The notes: generated from the letters alone by a model not told the origin. A stretch of DNA of 64,000 nt from Calothrix sp. NIES-2100 (GCF_002368195.1 NZ_AP018178.1:3554791-3618790), one strand, 5' to 3'. Positions 9,173-19,049 are shown, counted from the stretch's first letter. Translations and numbers: made by a program.

Positions 9173-9215
9173 GACCTCACCCTCTGCTTTGAGGAAAGGC
9201 GGTGGGGGTGAGGTC
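9173..9215 (+). terminator. Stem-loop downstream of the chemoreceptor gene
   Basis: Perfect 10-bp inverted repeat GACCTCACCC (9173-9182) and GGGTGAGGTC (9206-9215), starting 13 bases after the stop codon. No T-run follows, so it may be a non-canonical terminator or 3' end protection structure, or a member of a palindromic repeat family. Confidence 0.5.
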
Positions 9216-9309
9216 AATATCCTGTGCATCGAACTCACGTTTAATTAATTCGCTGATTCAACATTCTAGCTCAACAGGTATCGGATTTGATCGTCTAGAG
9301 CGAGCAGCC

Positions 9310-9342
9310 ACACCAAAGGCTTCATGCTGATGCTTTTGGTGT
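9310..9342. repeat. Imperfect stem-loop in spacer
   Basis: ACACCAAAGGC (9310-9320) pairs with GCTTTTGGTGT (9332-9342), with one G-T mismatch at the DNA level. Role unknown. Confidence 0.4.
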
Positions 9343-9478
9343 CCCTACCGCGATCGCGTCTACTTTGATGAATATATAAGTCTATCTTCACATAAAAATA
9401 TAGCTGTTCTATTTGATTGGTGAACATCGGTGAACTTCAGATCCCGACTTCTTAAAGAAAAAAGGGATCTTGCTGTTA

Positions 9479-9522
9479 AAGTTATGATTGCTATAACATT
9501 AAGTTATGATTGCTATAACAAT
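9479..9522. promoter_or_regulatory. Two tandem 22-bp direct repeats, each with a GTTAT/ATAAC dyad
   Basis: The 17-bp core GTTATGATTGCTATAAC occurs at 9481-9497 and 9503-9519, with a period of 22 bp (about two helical turns). Each core is an imperfect palindrome with arms GTTAT and ATAAC. The arrangement looks like paired operator sites about 250 bases upstream of the next gene. No regulator can be named. Confidence 0.45.
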
Positions 9523-9771
9523 AAGATTTTAAAGATATTTTGCGGCAGTACTGAGGCAGCAGATAACAGCATATAAACAGGCTAAACTCGTCTATCCACA
9601 GCTAGATGTCAAGCCGCTTGCCAACTTTTAAGATTTCTTTATGAAGAATTAGGTTGAATTTAATAGATTAGCATAGTCAGAATTATTACGTAAGTGGTAA
9701 GATCAGCTTTTGATATCAAATAAAAAAATAATCTATCTTGTTATTTTCATAACTTAATATTCCTTTTGATT

Positions 9772-12759
9772 ATGAAGCCGCTTGGTAAAGTCTTACAACA
9801 GGCTGACCTCATTTCATCTGAACAGGTGGAAATTGCTCTGCAAGAGCAAAGCCAAGTTACTGGGTTGCGACTTGGTGAAATTCTCGCCTTGCATGGATGG
9901 GTGAAACAAGAAACTGCTGATTTTTTCTCTCAGCAGTGGCCGGTTTTACTGGAGCGGACACCAAAACAGCCTTTGGGGAGGTATTTAGCAGCAGCTGGGC
10001 TGTTAAATGAACAGCAAGTCAGCACGATTCTGGCTGAACAACCACAGCAGCAACTTCGTTTTGGAGAATTAGCAGTACTTAAGGGATGGTTGAAACCCAC
10101 GACCATTAAATTTTTTCTCGAGCATCTTGCTTTAGAATCTCAATTGCGGCAGCATATCAATCAACAGGGAGCATCTCGAATCTATGAAAATCCAGCGCAT
10201 ACAGAACAATTATATTTGAAAATGGCAGTGCCAAACCAGAACAATTTGAAAGTCTCGAACCCTGTTGAACATTCAGTTGTGGCATCCAATTCGGTAGAGC
10301 AGGAATCCGCAAGGTTAAAACTGTTTAGCCGTAGTACTATCAAGTTATTTAAATTAGATCAAAAAGCTGCTTGTCCAGAAGTTTTGCTGACAGAAGTCAT
10401 GTTCTGGACAGATGGACAACCGATTCTCACCCAAAAGCTTTGTCGATTGCTCTCGGAGTCAGAAACTTTTATTAGCGCCGGGAAAGAAGCCGCAACAGTG
10501 CAACAGCTAGTACAAAGTCGCTTGATTGACAATTGGGAAACTCAAGCCGCATCTGAGCATTTGCAAGGATTGAGCGCAAGTATCATTCACAATCAACAAT
10601 GCGATCCGTTATTGCTGTTGGCAGCGTACCAGCAAATTTGCATTGAGGGTGAAGTTAAGAGCAAAGCTAGTCCAGAACAGGCAGAACTGTTGCGGTTAAA
10701 ATTGGTAGTGCAACAACAAGATCAGCTAAAAGTTGCCAATCGCATTTACCAAGCAGTTTTCGATCGCAATTGGATAGAGCAGGAATCAGTAAAGTTAAGA
10801 CTATTGAGCAGCCGCAAGCTCAATTTATTCAAATTAGATGAAAAAGCTGCTTGTCCTGAGGTTTTATGGGCAGAAGTACGGTTTTGGACTAATGAGCAAC
10901 CGATTCTCACCCAAAAGCTTTGTCAATTGCTGGCGGAGTCAGAAACTTTTATTAGCGCAGGGAACGAAGCCGCAACAGTGCAACAGCTAGTCCAAAGTCG
11001 CTTGATTGACAATTGGCAAACTCAAGCCGCAGCTGAGCATTTGCAAGGGATCAGCGCAAGTATCATTCACAATCAGCAATGCGATCCGTTATCTATATTG
11101 GAATTGTACCAGCAAATTTGCATTGAGGGCGAATTCCCCAGCAATGGCAGTTTACAACAGGCTGAACTGTTGCGGAGCGGCTTGGTAGCGCCACAAGAAG
11201 ATAAGCTAAAAGTGGCGAACCGCATTTACCAAGAAGTTTTCGATCGCAATTGGATAGAGCAGGAATCCGCAAGGTTAAGATTATTTAGCCGCAGCAATAT
11301 CAAATTATTCAAATTAGATCAAAAAGCTGCTTGTCCCGACATTGTAAGTTCAGAAATATTGTTGTGGACAGATGGACAACCGCTTCTCACTTCTTTGCTT
11401 TGTCAATTGCTCTGTGAGTCAGAAATTTTTATTAGTGCAGGGAACGAAGCCGCAACAGTACAACAGCTAGTCCAAAGTCGCTTGATTGACAATTGGCAAA
11501 CTCAAGCCGCAGCTGAACATTTGCAAGGGGTGCGCGAAAGTCTGCTTGGCAATCAGGAATGCGATCCATTATTGCTGTTGGAATTGTACCAGCAAATTTG
11601 GCAACAAGGGGAAGTTGCAAATGACAATAGCAGTCGGGAACAGGCGGAACTATTGCGCATCGGATTAGTAGTCCAAAAAAAAGAGCGGCTGAAACTGGGA
11701 AACCGCATTTACCAAGCAGTTTTTGATCGCAATTGGGTAAGGCAGGAGTTAGAGAAAATAATTAGAGCCTCCTTGGCACAAACAACTATATATAATCCCG
11801 TAAGAGCGACTCATACTCCGAATGTCCGCAATACCCTTACATCACCTGAACCGAAAGGAACTAAACGGTGGTTGGTGTTGCTAGCAATAGCTGGGTTAAT
11901 GGTTTGTGGTTCTAGCTTGATGGTTTTTGGTTTGAGTGTTTTTAGATGGTTACAAGTAGAAGCAATTTTTAAACGAGGTAATGCGCTATTGCAGCAAGGA
12001 GAATATCAACAAGCGATCGCCAAATATAATAAACTTTTAAAACTCGATAGCAACTACTACCAATCTTGGACTAACCGAGGCTATGCCCTAGCCGGACTAA
12101 AAGACTATAACCAGATGCTAGAATCCTGTACCACAGCCACTATCATCAATCCAGAAGCTGTTTATGCCTGGAATTGCCGGGGCGAAGCGATGTATAATTT
12201 AAAACAATATAACCAGGCGCTCGCGGCTTTTGATAAAGCTATTATGCTCAACGGCAAAGACCCTGTATTCTGGATCAATAAAACCGAAGCACTAATAGCA
12301 CTGAAACAACCAGATACAGCGCTGACTACGATTAATCAAGGCATAGAGTTATTAAAACAGGTATGGGAAGTTGAAGGCAAAGATGCAAATGCCAAAGAAT
12401 TAGCTATTGGGTTTACCTATCTAGCCAAAGTATTATTGCAAAAACAGGATTATGTTGGAGCGCTCAAAGCTTTTGAGCAAGCATTAAAATACAATCCTAA
12501 CTACTTTGCAGCTTTGCGGGGGAAAGGAATCGCCCTACAAAACTTAAAGCGAGACGATCAAGCGATCGCCCAATTTTATTTTCTCCTAGAGCGTCCCCAG
12601 TTAACTAATACCGAAAAAGCAGAAGCCTGGTATTATTTGGGATTAAGCCTGTGTAAATTCCACCAAACCGAAAGAGCGATCGCCGCTTTCGATCAAGCCC
12701 TGAAGCTCAAACCAGACTACCAAGCCGCCGAACAAGGGAAAAAAGCTTGTCCCAATTGA
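9772..12759 (+). CDS. Membrane protein with MshEN-like N-terminus, three tandem 160-residue modules, one TM segment and C-terminal TPRs
   Basis: I prefer ATG 9772 over TTG 9766 (two codons earlier); 995 residues. Residues 1-110 hold two copies of an MshEN-like fold (LGKVLQQADLISSEQ, LGRYLAAAGLLNEQQ). About 175-655 are three modules with signatures FWTDGQPILTQKLC, AATVQQLVQSRLIDNW and NRIYQAVFDRNW. I recognise this as the helical segment that follows the AAA-like domain in cyanobacterial WD40 and cyclase proteins; here no ATPase precedes it. One TM segment is at about 705-728, then TPR-type repeats to the end. Likely a scaffold anchored in the inner membrane with TPRs on one side; partners unknown. 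Confidence 0.75.
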   Translation: MKPLGKVLQQADLISSEQVEIALQEQSQVTGLRLGEILALHGWVKQETADFFSQQWPVLLERTPKQPLGRYLAAAGLLNEQQVSTILAEQPQQQLRFGELAVLKGWLKPTTIKFFLEHLALESQLRQHINQQGASRIYENPAHTEQLYLKMAVPNQNNLKVSNPVEHSVVASNSVEQESARLKLFSRSTIKLFKLDQKAACPEVLLTEVMFWTDGQPILTQKLCRLLSESETFISAGKEAATVQQLVQSRLIDNWETQAASEHLQGLSASIIHNQQCDPLLLLAAYQQICIEGEVKSKASPEQAELLRLKLVVQQQDQLKVANRIYQAVFDRNWIEQESVKLRLLSSRKLNLFKLDEKAACPEVLWAEVRFWTNEQPILTQKLCQLLAESETFISAGNEAATVQQLVQSRLIDNWQTQAAAEHLQGISASIIHNQQCDPLSILELYQQICIEGEFPSNGSLQQAELLRSGLVAPQEDKLKVANRIYQEVFDRNWIEQESARLRLFSRSNIKLFKLDQKAACPDIVSSEILLWTDGQPLLTSLLCQLLCESEIFISAGNEAATVQQLVQSRLIDNWQTQAAAEHLQGVRESLLGNQECDPLLLLELYQQIWQQGEVANDNSSREQAELLRIGLVVQKKERLKLGNRIYQAVFDRNWVRQELEKIIRASLAQTTIYNPVRATHTPNVRNTLTSPEPKGTKRWLVLLAIAGLMVCGSSLMVFGLSVFRWLQVEAIFKRGNALLQQGEYQQAIAKYNKLLKLDSNYYQSWTNRGYALAGLKDYNQMLESCTTATIINPEAVYAWNCRGEAMYNLKQYNQALAAFDKAIMLNGKDPVFWINKTEALIALKQPDTALTTINQGIELLKQVWEVEGKDANAKELAIGFTYLAKVLLQKQDYVGALKAFEQALKYNPNYFAALRGKGIALQNLKRDDQAIAQFYFLLERPQLTNTEKAEAWYYLGLSLCKFHQTERAIAAFDQALKLKPDYQAAEQGKKACPN
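10294..11736 (+). repeat. Three in-frame tandem repeats of 480 bp within the gene
   Basis: Units begin at about 10294, 10774 and 11254, each at GTAGAGCAGGAAT or TAGAGCAGGAATC. Landmarks such as CAACAGCTAG recur at exactly 10501, 10981 and 11461. The third unit is 3 bp longer near its end. Long stretches are identical at the DNA level, implying recent duplication or ongoing gene conversion. Confidence 0.9.
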
Positions 12760-12851
12760 GTAGGGGACAAGGGGGACAAGGGGGACAAGGGAGATGAGGG
12801 AGAAATAATCAATGCCCTATGCCCCATGCCCCATGCCCAATAGCCTTTTTG
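12760..12851. repeat. GGGGGACAAG tandem tract and CCCCATGCCC repeat
   Basis: Spacer between convergent genes with three GGGGGACAAG decamers (about 12762-12790) followed by CCCCATGCCC-type repeats. The same decamer occurs at 2100-2160 and 36960-37000. Confidence 0.7.
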
Positions 12852-13370
12852 TTAAAATGGCCACCAAAAAGGTTTTGTCTCCGTGTAAGTACGGCTAATA
12901 GTCCGGACATCTGGACGTTGTGCTTGCTTGAAATCTTTACCCAACATTTCGTATAAAGCTTGAGAGGGGTTATCAGCTGGTTTTAAACTAAATAAAACTT
13001 GAGCACTGTAATGATCGCAACCGATCCCTCTGCGTTCTACAGCACAGACAACAGGTTGGTTTTTCAGCTTATCAGTTGTTAAGTATTTAGAACTACCCGT
13101 ATCATAAATATTCTGTAAAGTTTTAGCTGTATTCTGGCAATCTTCCACAGCATCCGTAGATGAGAAGTATTTCGGAATAAATTTCAACATAGTGTAATCT
13201 TTAGCAGTTCCGGCTTGAATCAAAGTCAAAACCACGGTTGGTGTACTGGCATTAGTCTTGCAAGTGACTTGCACGTTGCTAGCCTTGCTCGGCGCGGAGA
13301 GTGCGGCTACAGCACCCAGAGCTAATATTGGCACTGTCCCCATACTTAGCCACCACTGCCACTTGTTCAT
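12852..13370 (-). CDS. COP23-domain exported protein
   Basis: 172 residues from ATG 13370, chosen over upstream TTG 13421 because AGGGAG lies 9 bases before it and the protein then begins with a clean signal peptide (MNKWQWW ... ALGAVAALSAPSKAS). The mature part has the spaced cysteines and motifs of the COP23 family (VQVTCKT, AVEDCQNTAKTLQNIYD, PVVCAVERRGIGCDHYSAQVLFSLKPADNP). COP23 was described as a circadian-oscillating membrane-associated protein of cyanobacteria with no known activity. It is convergent with the upstream TPR gene and divergent from the TPS exoprotein gene. Confidence 0.75.
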   Translation of the reverse strand: MNKWQWWLSMGTVPILALGAVAALSAPSKASNVQVTCKTNASTPTVVLTLIQAGTAKDYTMLKFIPKYFSSTDAVEDCQNTAKTLQNIYDTGSSKYLTTDKLKNQPVVCAVERRGIGCDHYSAQVLFSLKPADNPSQALYEMLGKDFKQAQRPDVRTISRTYTETKPFWWPF

Positions 13371-13512
13371 ATTACTTAACTCCCTTTCTTGACCGATATT
13401 TAGGCTTGAATATAGACTCAATAATATTATTCTTTTTAGTTAATTTTACCTAAATTAAACTAAAAAAACATCAAGTAATTTTCCCGTGGGATTGATTTTT
13501 CCCCTGTGCAAA

Positions 13513-16500
13513 ATGAAACAAGTACCTCGCCAAATTTTATTTACTGGTAGTATTTATATCTGCTGTATATTTGCTAGTTTCCCCTGTAAAGCTCAAATAT
13601 CGTCAGATAACACACTTCCTATTCCAAGCAATATTACGCAATCTGGTAAATTATTTGAAGTTACTGGAGGAACACAATTAGGTAACAATCTTTTTCATAG
13701 CTTTCAGGAATTCTCTGTTCCCAATGGTGGCGAGGCTTTTTTCAAAAACAGCACAAATATTAATAACATTACCAACATCATCAGTCGAGTCACCGGTGGG
13801 TCAATTTCCCAGATTGATGGCTTAATCAGAGAAAACTTCGGTGCTAATTTTATCCTGATCAATCCCAGTGGCATTAACTTTGGTGCCAATGCCCAACTGA
13901 ATATTGGTGGCTCGTTTTTGGCAAGTACGGCCAATAGTATCAAATTTGCTGATGGTGCAGAATTTAGCGCCACTGATTCAGCTTCCCCTGGACTCACAAT
14001 TAGCGTACCCATTGGCTTGCAATTTGGGCAAAATCCGCAACCGATTCGTGTCCAAGGGAATGGGCATAACATAACTTTGCAAAGTCCGATATTCTCACCA
14101 TTCACTAGGGGGGACAGCACCGGGTTGGAGGTGCAACCAGGAAATACCTTAGCCTTGGTAGGTGGGGGAATTTTCTTTGAGGGTGGAACTGTTACAGCCG
14201 AGGGCGGACGCATTGATTTAGGTAGCGTAGGTGGTGGCTTGGTAAGTCTTGATCCCAGCCCTCAAGGCTGGAATTTAGGCTATCAGGGAGTGAGCAACTT
14301 TCAGGATATTTCCCTATCGCAAAAAGCATTAGCAGATACCAGTGGCATAGGTAGTGGCTCAATTCAGCTGCAAGGAAGAAACATTGCCGTTAGCGATGGC
14401 TCAGTTGTATTAATTCAAACTCTGGGTACTGAAGCAGCAGGCGGTATTAATGTCAATGCCTCTGAATCCTTGTCCTTGATTGGCACTACAACAAACGGAC
14501 AGATTTCCAGCAACTTATTTACAGAAACTATTGGCGGTGGTAGGAGTGGCGATATTATTGTTTCTACCCCCAGCTTACTGGTTCAAGATGGGGCAGTGAT
14601 CTCTGCGGCTACTTACACTCCTGCTCCTGGTGGTAATGTCGATATCAGAGCAGCAGATTCTGTGAAAGTGTTAGGATTTTCACCATTTAATCCAAGTCGA
14701 TTCAGTAATATTACTGCCTCAACTTTTGGAGCGGGTGATGCGGGAACGCTGACTATATCAACACAGCAGTTGACGGCACTTTCAGGAGGAAGTATTTCCT
14801 CCGTCACCGCTGGTACAGGCGATGGTGGTAATCTGACTTTAAATGCCGCCAAGTTGGTAGAACTGATTGGCGTGACACCAGGCGTTTTCACCCCCAGCAC
14901 AGTCACGGCGGGTACTGGCGGCCCAGGAAAAGCGGGCAGCGTGACAATCAATACTCAGCGTTTGGTCGTCAAAGATGGCGGGAGAGTGGATGCTTCCACC
15001 TTAGCTAGTGGCACTGCTGGGAGTGTGACGATTAACGCTCAGGATGCTGTAGAGGTGAGTGGGACAGTTCCTGGCTCTGTTAATCCCAGTCTGATCATCT
15101 CCAGCGGCAACATTGTTGATCCGGCTTTGCAACAGTTATTGCAAGTGCCCCCTGTACCGAGTGGAGACTCTGGAGATGTGACAATTAACACTGGGCAATT
15201 GCTGGTCACAGATGGTGCGCAAGTGACAGTGAGGAATGATGGCACGGGGGATGCAGGAACGCTGCGGGTGAATGCTGGCTCGATTTTACTGAATAGTCAA
15301 GGAAAGATCACGGCGGACAATCTAGGTACAGGCTCTGGTGGTAACTTGATAATAGATACAGGTAAGTTGACAATTGGCGATCGCGCCTTCTTATCTGCAT
15401 CAACTTTTGGTGATGGTACGGGAGGAGATATTAATATCCGCGCTACCGACTCAGTAGAAATATTGGGCGATGGATTTGCACAGATGCAAGGTACTTTTCA
15501 AGTCGGAGCGCTTTTGGGCACACTCAAGCCCACTGACCGGGGAACTGGCATTTTTATTAGCACTGCCGGTGCGGGTACTTCCGGTGACCTCAATCTTGAG
15601 ACTCCCTCCTTAATTATGCGTAACGGAGCCATCATATTTAATCTGACATTTACTGGGGGAATAGGCGGGGATCTGAATATTCGTGCCTCCGACTTCGTAG
15701 ACTTGAATGGTTCTGCCATCCAAACTGGAAATGTCATCGGCAGTACTGGCACAGCAGGTAACATCAAAATTGATACCAAGCAATTGTCATTGCAAGATGG
15801 CGCCACCTTCGTCAGCGCCACCTTAGGGAATGGTCAAGGTGGAAATATTGAAATTAACGCTGCTGACACGATACAAATACAGAGAACCCCACCAGGAGCC
15901 GCGCTGTTAACTGGTATCTACACCAATACTACCTTCGGTACAGGAAAGGGTGGCGACCTGCAAATTGATACCGGCAAACTGTTTGTCGAAGACGGGGTGA
16001 TTGGCAGTAATACAGGAAGTTCCACCCCTGCGGGTGTGATTCCATTTGGGGGGCCGGGCGGCAATGTCACGGTTAATGCTCGCGACTCTGTAGAAATTGC
16101 GGGAGTCTTACCCGATCCGAGATTTCCCAGTGGTTTGGGAACTACAGGGTTTAGTGCTTCTCGTTCAGGAGATTTAACGATTTCTACCAAGAAGTTGATT
16201 CTCCGCGAAGGGGCAGATGCATCAACTGCTACTTTGGGCGCTGGTACAGGGGGAACTCTAACTGTCAACGCTTCCGAGTCCATTGAACTAAGTGGTAAGA
16301 CCGTCGGAGACTTGACATTAGGAAGTATATCGGCGGCGGCTGGTCGGGCTAACTTACCAGAACTCCAAGCCACTGGTGCTTCGGGCGACATCAAGCTGTT
16401 TACAGACAAGTTAATTGTCCGGGATGGGGCAAAAATTGATGTGCAAAGTTTAGGGACGGGAAATGCAGGTAATTTGCAAGTAGTAGCTAACTCTATCCTG

Positions 16501-17181
16501 TTGGATAATCAAGGAACCATATCTGCTGCGACCACATCTGGTGAAGGTGGTAACATTTCCCTGCAAACACGTTCTGTACTGATGCGCCATAACAGTCAGA
16601 TATCTGCTACCGCCGGCGGCAGTGGTAACGGGGGTAATATCAACATTACTGGCTTTAGTCCCGCCAACTTTGTGGCGTTGCTGGAAGGAAGTAAGATTAC
16701 TGCTGATGCTGTGGAGGGAAGGGGAGGAAATATCAGCATCAACACTAGAGGAATCTTTGTCTGTTTAACTTGCCAAATTAGTGCTAGTTCCCAACTCGGA
16801 ATCGCTGGACAAATCAGCATCAATACACCAGAAGCCGCCAATAACTTTGAAGTTGTCGATATACCGCAAGAAGTAGCGAAACCTGAACAAGTTGTAGCCC
16901 AAGCTTGTCGCGCGACAACCAGTCAAAATCGCAGCGAGTTTACCATCACCGGACGGGGAGGTTTACCACCTCGTCCAAGCGAACAGCTAAGTAGTGGGGC
17001 TTTAATTAGTTTTCAGCCGACTGCTAGTGCTGCAAAAGAGGTGCAGAATACTTCCCAACTACCACTACCTGCAAGAGGTTGGTATATGAATTCTCAAGGT
17101 GTGGTAGTTCTCGCCAGTCAATCACCTAATCCGAGTCCTTATAATTCTGGGTTAACTTCATCTAATTGTCATGAGAATTAA
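13513..17181 (+). CDS. TpsA-type exoprotein (filamentous hemagglutinin N-terminal domain, beta-helix)
   Basis: 1222 residues from ATG 13513; an upstream GTG at 13486 adds nine residues but spoils the signal peptide. A signal sequence is followed by the TPS secretion domain (about 25-260) with FHSFQEFSVPNGG, FILINPSGINFGANAQLNIG and GSFLAST, the marks of filamentous hemagglutinin/ShlA proteins. The rest is a repetitive right-handed beta-helix with GxGGxxxI strands to about 1090. The C-terminal tail has CRATTSQNRSEFTITGRGG, common in cyanobacterial TpsA proteins. It is exported through the outer membrane by the TpsB encoded next, whose gene overlaps it by 11 bases. Ligand or target unknown. Confidence 0.9.
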   Translation: MKQVPRQILFTGSIYICCIFASFPCKAQISSDNTLPIPSNITQSGKLFEVTGGTQLGNNLFHSFQEFSVPNGGEAFFKNSTNINNITNIISRVTGGSISQIDGLIRENFGANFILINPSGINFGANAQLNIGGSFLASTANSIKFADGAEFSATDSASPGLTISVPIGLQFGQNPQPIRVQGNGHNITLQSPIFSPFTRGDSTGLEVQPGNTLALVGGGIFFEGGTVTAEGGRIDLGSVGGGLVSLDPSPQGWNLGYQGVSNFQDISLSQKALADTSGIGSGSIQLQGRNIAVSDGSVVLIQTLGTEAAGGINVNASESLSLIGTTTNGQISSNLFTETIGGGRSGDIIVSTPSLLVQDGAVISAATYTPAPGGNVDIRAADSVKVLGFSPFNPSRFSNITASTFGAGDAGTLTISTQQLTALSGGSISSVTAGTGDGGNLTLNAAKLVELIGVTPGVFTPSTVTAGTGGPGKAGSVTINTQRLVVKDGGRVDASTLASGTAGSVTINAQDAVEVSGTVPGSVNPSLIISSGNIVDPALQQLLQVPPVPSGDSGDVTINTGQLLVTDGAQVTVRNDGTGDAGTLRVNAGSILLNSQGKITADNLGTGSGGNLIIDTGKLTIGDRAFLSASTFGDGTGGDINIRATDSVEILGDGFAQMQGTFQVGALLGTLKPTDRGTGIFISTAGAGTSGDLNLETPSLIMRNGAIIFNLTFTGGIGGDLNIRASDFVDLNGSAIQTGNVIGSTGTAGNIKIDTKQLSLQDGATFVSATLGNGQGGNIEINAADTIQIQRTPPGAALLTGIYTNTTFGTGKGGDLQIDTGKLFVEDGVIGSNTGSSTPAGVIPFGGPGGNVTVNARDSVEIAGVLPDPRFPSGLGTTGFSASRSGDLTISTKKLILREGADASTATLGAGTGGTLTVNASESIELSGKTVGDLTLGSISAAAGRANLPELQATGASGDIKLFTDKLIVRDGAKIDVQSLGTGNAGNLQVVANSILLDNQGTISAATTSGEGGNISLQTRSVLMRHNSQISATAGGSGNGGNINITGFSPANFVALLEGSKITADAVEGRGGNISINTRGIFVCLTCQISASSQLGIAGQISINTPEAANNFEVVDIPQEVAKPEQVVAQACRATTSQNRSEFTITGRGGLPPRPSEQLSSGALISFQPTASAAKEVQNTSQLPLPARGWYMNSQGVVVLASQSPNPSPYNSGLTSSNCHEN

Positions 17182-18991
17182 ACAGAGGTGGGATGAGGTT
17201 ACTTTTATCTCACGCCCAGTCGCAAAGTTGCAGAGGATAAAAATTGCTGTGGGGGTGAGTGTTTGGCGACAGAGATTTTCTTTGTCTCCTTGTTTGAGCT
17301 TGATGCTGCTGTTGCATCTTTTGTATCAGACAAACTCTGTTTACGCCCAATCGATTAATCCTGTTACCCCACAGCCACCGGAACAACCGCAACCATTACC
17401 CCTCCCACCAACAAATACACCGATTCAAATACAGCCTACCCCACCGCCAACTCCGGATGAAGTTCTGGATATTCCTGGGAGTATCACGGTGCAGAAGTTC
17501 GAGTTTGTGGGGAATACTGCCTTTAGTCAAGAAGAGTTAAATTCGGCGATCGCTAATTTTACCAACAAACCGATTACCTTTGCTGAACTCCTCAAAGCTG
17601 CTAATCAAATCACTGCCCTGTATGTGCAAAAAGGGTATATTACCTCTGGTGCTTATATCCCAGCGCAAGAATTTCGCTCAGGTATCATTAAAGTTCAGGT
17701 AGTAGAAGGCAGTTTAGAAGATATTCAAGTCAATGTTACCAAAGGACGGCTGAACTCTGATTATGTCCGGAGTCGAATTGCGATCGCTACTCAAAAACCC
17801 CTGAATATCAACCGTCTCCAAGAAGCGTTGCAACTATTGCAAGTCAATCCCCTGATTGAAAGCTTAGATGCTGAACTTACTGCGGGGACTAAGCCCGGTG
17901 TAAATTCGCTTACAGTCACAGTCAAGGCAGCGAGAACTTTCAACGCCATAGTCAATGTTAATAATAACCGTAACCCTAGTGTTGGGAGTTTGGAGCGCGG
18001 TATAGCATTATCAGAAGCTAGCCTCTTGGGAATAGGCGATCGCTTAAATTTTACTTACAAAAATACCGATGGCAGCAATAGCTTTGAAGGCAGCTATACT
18101 TTGCCTGTAAATCCACGTAATGGCAGCGTTGCTTTTAACTACCGGATTAGCAACAACAAAATTATTGAACCCCCGTTTAATGATTTGAATATCGAGGTAG
18201 ATTCTCGTGAGTTTGAACTAACTTTTCGTCAACCGATCCTGCAAACAGCTACCCCAGAAGTCAGCCAAGAACTCACCTTGAGTTTCAGCGCCGCGAGAAG
18301 GGAAAGTGATTCTTCCATTCAAGGCGTGAAGTTTCCCGTATTTCCTGGGGCTGACAACCAAGGAGAAACACGGGTATCAGAATTGAGTTTTGCCCAAGAA
18401 TGGCTACAGCGGAGTCGTCAAGAAGTCTTCGCGGCGCGTTCGGAATTTAATTTGGGGATTGGAGCCTTTAGAGCCACAATTAATAACACTGAACCAGATA
18501 GCCGTTATTTCCTCTGGCGGGGACAAATGATTTATTTACGCCTCCTCGGTCAGCCAAATACCCAAACAGCGATCGCCCCGACATTATTGTTGCGTTCTAA
18601 TGTGCAATTGGCAACTAGCTCTCTGCTTTCCATTGAACAGTTTAGTTTAGGCGGTCAAGGAACAGTGCGCGGTTATCGCCAAGATACTTTACTCAGCGAC
18701 AATGGCATTTTTGCCTCCGCAGAACTGCGATTACCGATCGCCCGCTTCCCAGAAGTGCAAGGAACTTTACAAGTCGCACCATTTATCGATGTTGGTACTG
18801 TTTGGAATACAGATAGAGAAAATCCCCACCCCAACACCCTAGTAGGTACGGGATTAGGCTTACTTTGGCAAATGGGCGACCGATTCACAGCCCGCCTTGA
18901 TTGGGGTATACCATTGGTCAATATTGATACTGACAAGCGGACATGGCAAGACAACGGCGTGTATTTTCAATTGGAGTATAAAGCGTTTTGA
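17171..18991 (+). CDS. TpsB-type outer-membrane transporter (ShlB/FhaC/HecB family)
   Basis: 606 residues. Signal or hydrophobic segment about 38-60 after an unusually long N-tail, a Pro-rich linker (about 65-98), two POTRA-like domains (about 105-265) and a beta-barrel to the C-terminal Phe. The conserved barrel-loop motif of the family appears as GGQGTVRGYRQ. It overlaps the TpsA gene by 11 bases in another frame, so the pair is co-transcribed and probably translationally coupled. Its job is to thread the TpsA exoprotein through the outer membrane. Confidence 0.92.
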   Translation: MRIKQRWDEVTFISRPVAKLQRIKIAVGVSVWRQRFSLSPCLSLMLLLHLLYQTNSVYAQSINPVTPQPPEQPQPLPLPPTNTPIQIQPTPPPTPDEVLDIPGSITVQKFEFVGNTAFSQEELNSAIANFTNKPITFAELLKAANQITALYVQKGYITSGAYIPAQEFRSGIIKVQVVEGSLEDIQVNVTKGRLNSDYVRSRIAIATQKPLNINRLQEALQLLQVNPLIESLDAELTAGTKPGVNSLTVTVKAARTFNAIVNVNNNRNPSVGSLERGIALSEASLLGIGDRLNFTYKNTDGSNSFEGSYTLPVNPRNGSVAFNYRISNNKIIEPPFNDLNIEVDSREFELTFRQPILQTATPEVSQELTLSFSAARRESDSSIQGVKFPVFPGADNQGETRVSELSFAQEWLQRSRQEVFAARSEFNLGIGAFRATINNTEPDSRYFLWRGQMIYLRLLGQPNTQTAIAPTLLLRSNVQLATSSLLSIEQFSLGGQGTVRGYRQDTLLSDNGIFASAELRLPIARFPEVQGTLQVAPFIDVGTVWNTDRENPHPNTLVGTGLGLLWQMGDRFTARLDWGIPLVNIDTDKRTWQDNGVYFQLEYKAF

Positions 18992-19000
18992 GAGGGGTTA

Positions 19001-19048
19001 GGGGTTAGGGGCTAGGGACTAGGGGTTAGGGGCTAGAGGGATGAGGGG
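19001..19048. repeat. GGGTTAGGGGCTAG-type tandem tract
   Basis: A G-rich, telomere-like run of GGGGTTAG/GGGGCTAG units follows the tpsB stop and runs directly into the AAATGAC heptamers. It is an intergenic STRR-type repeat. Confidence 0.7.
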
Positions 19049-19049
19049 G

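Noticed and set aside
13704..16841. Several minus-strand open frames opposite the TpsA gene
   Set aside because: Shadows of the repetitive beta-helix coding sequence; composition (P/V/L-rich) is typical of antisense to G-x-G-G repeats.
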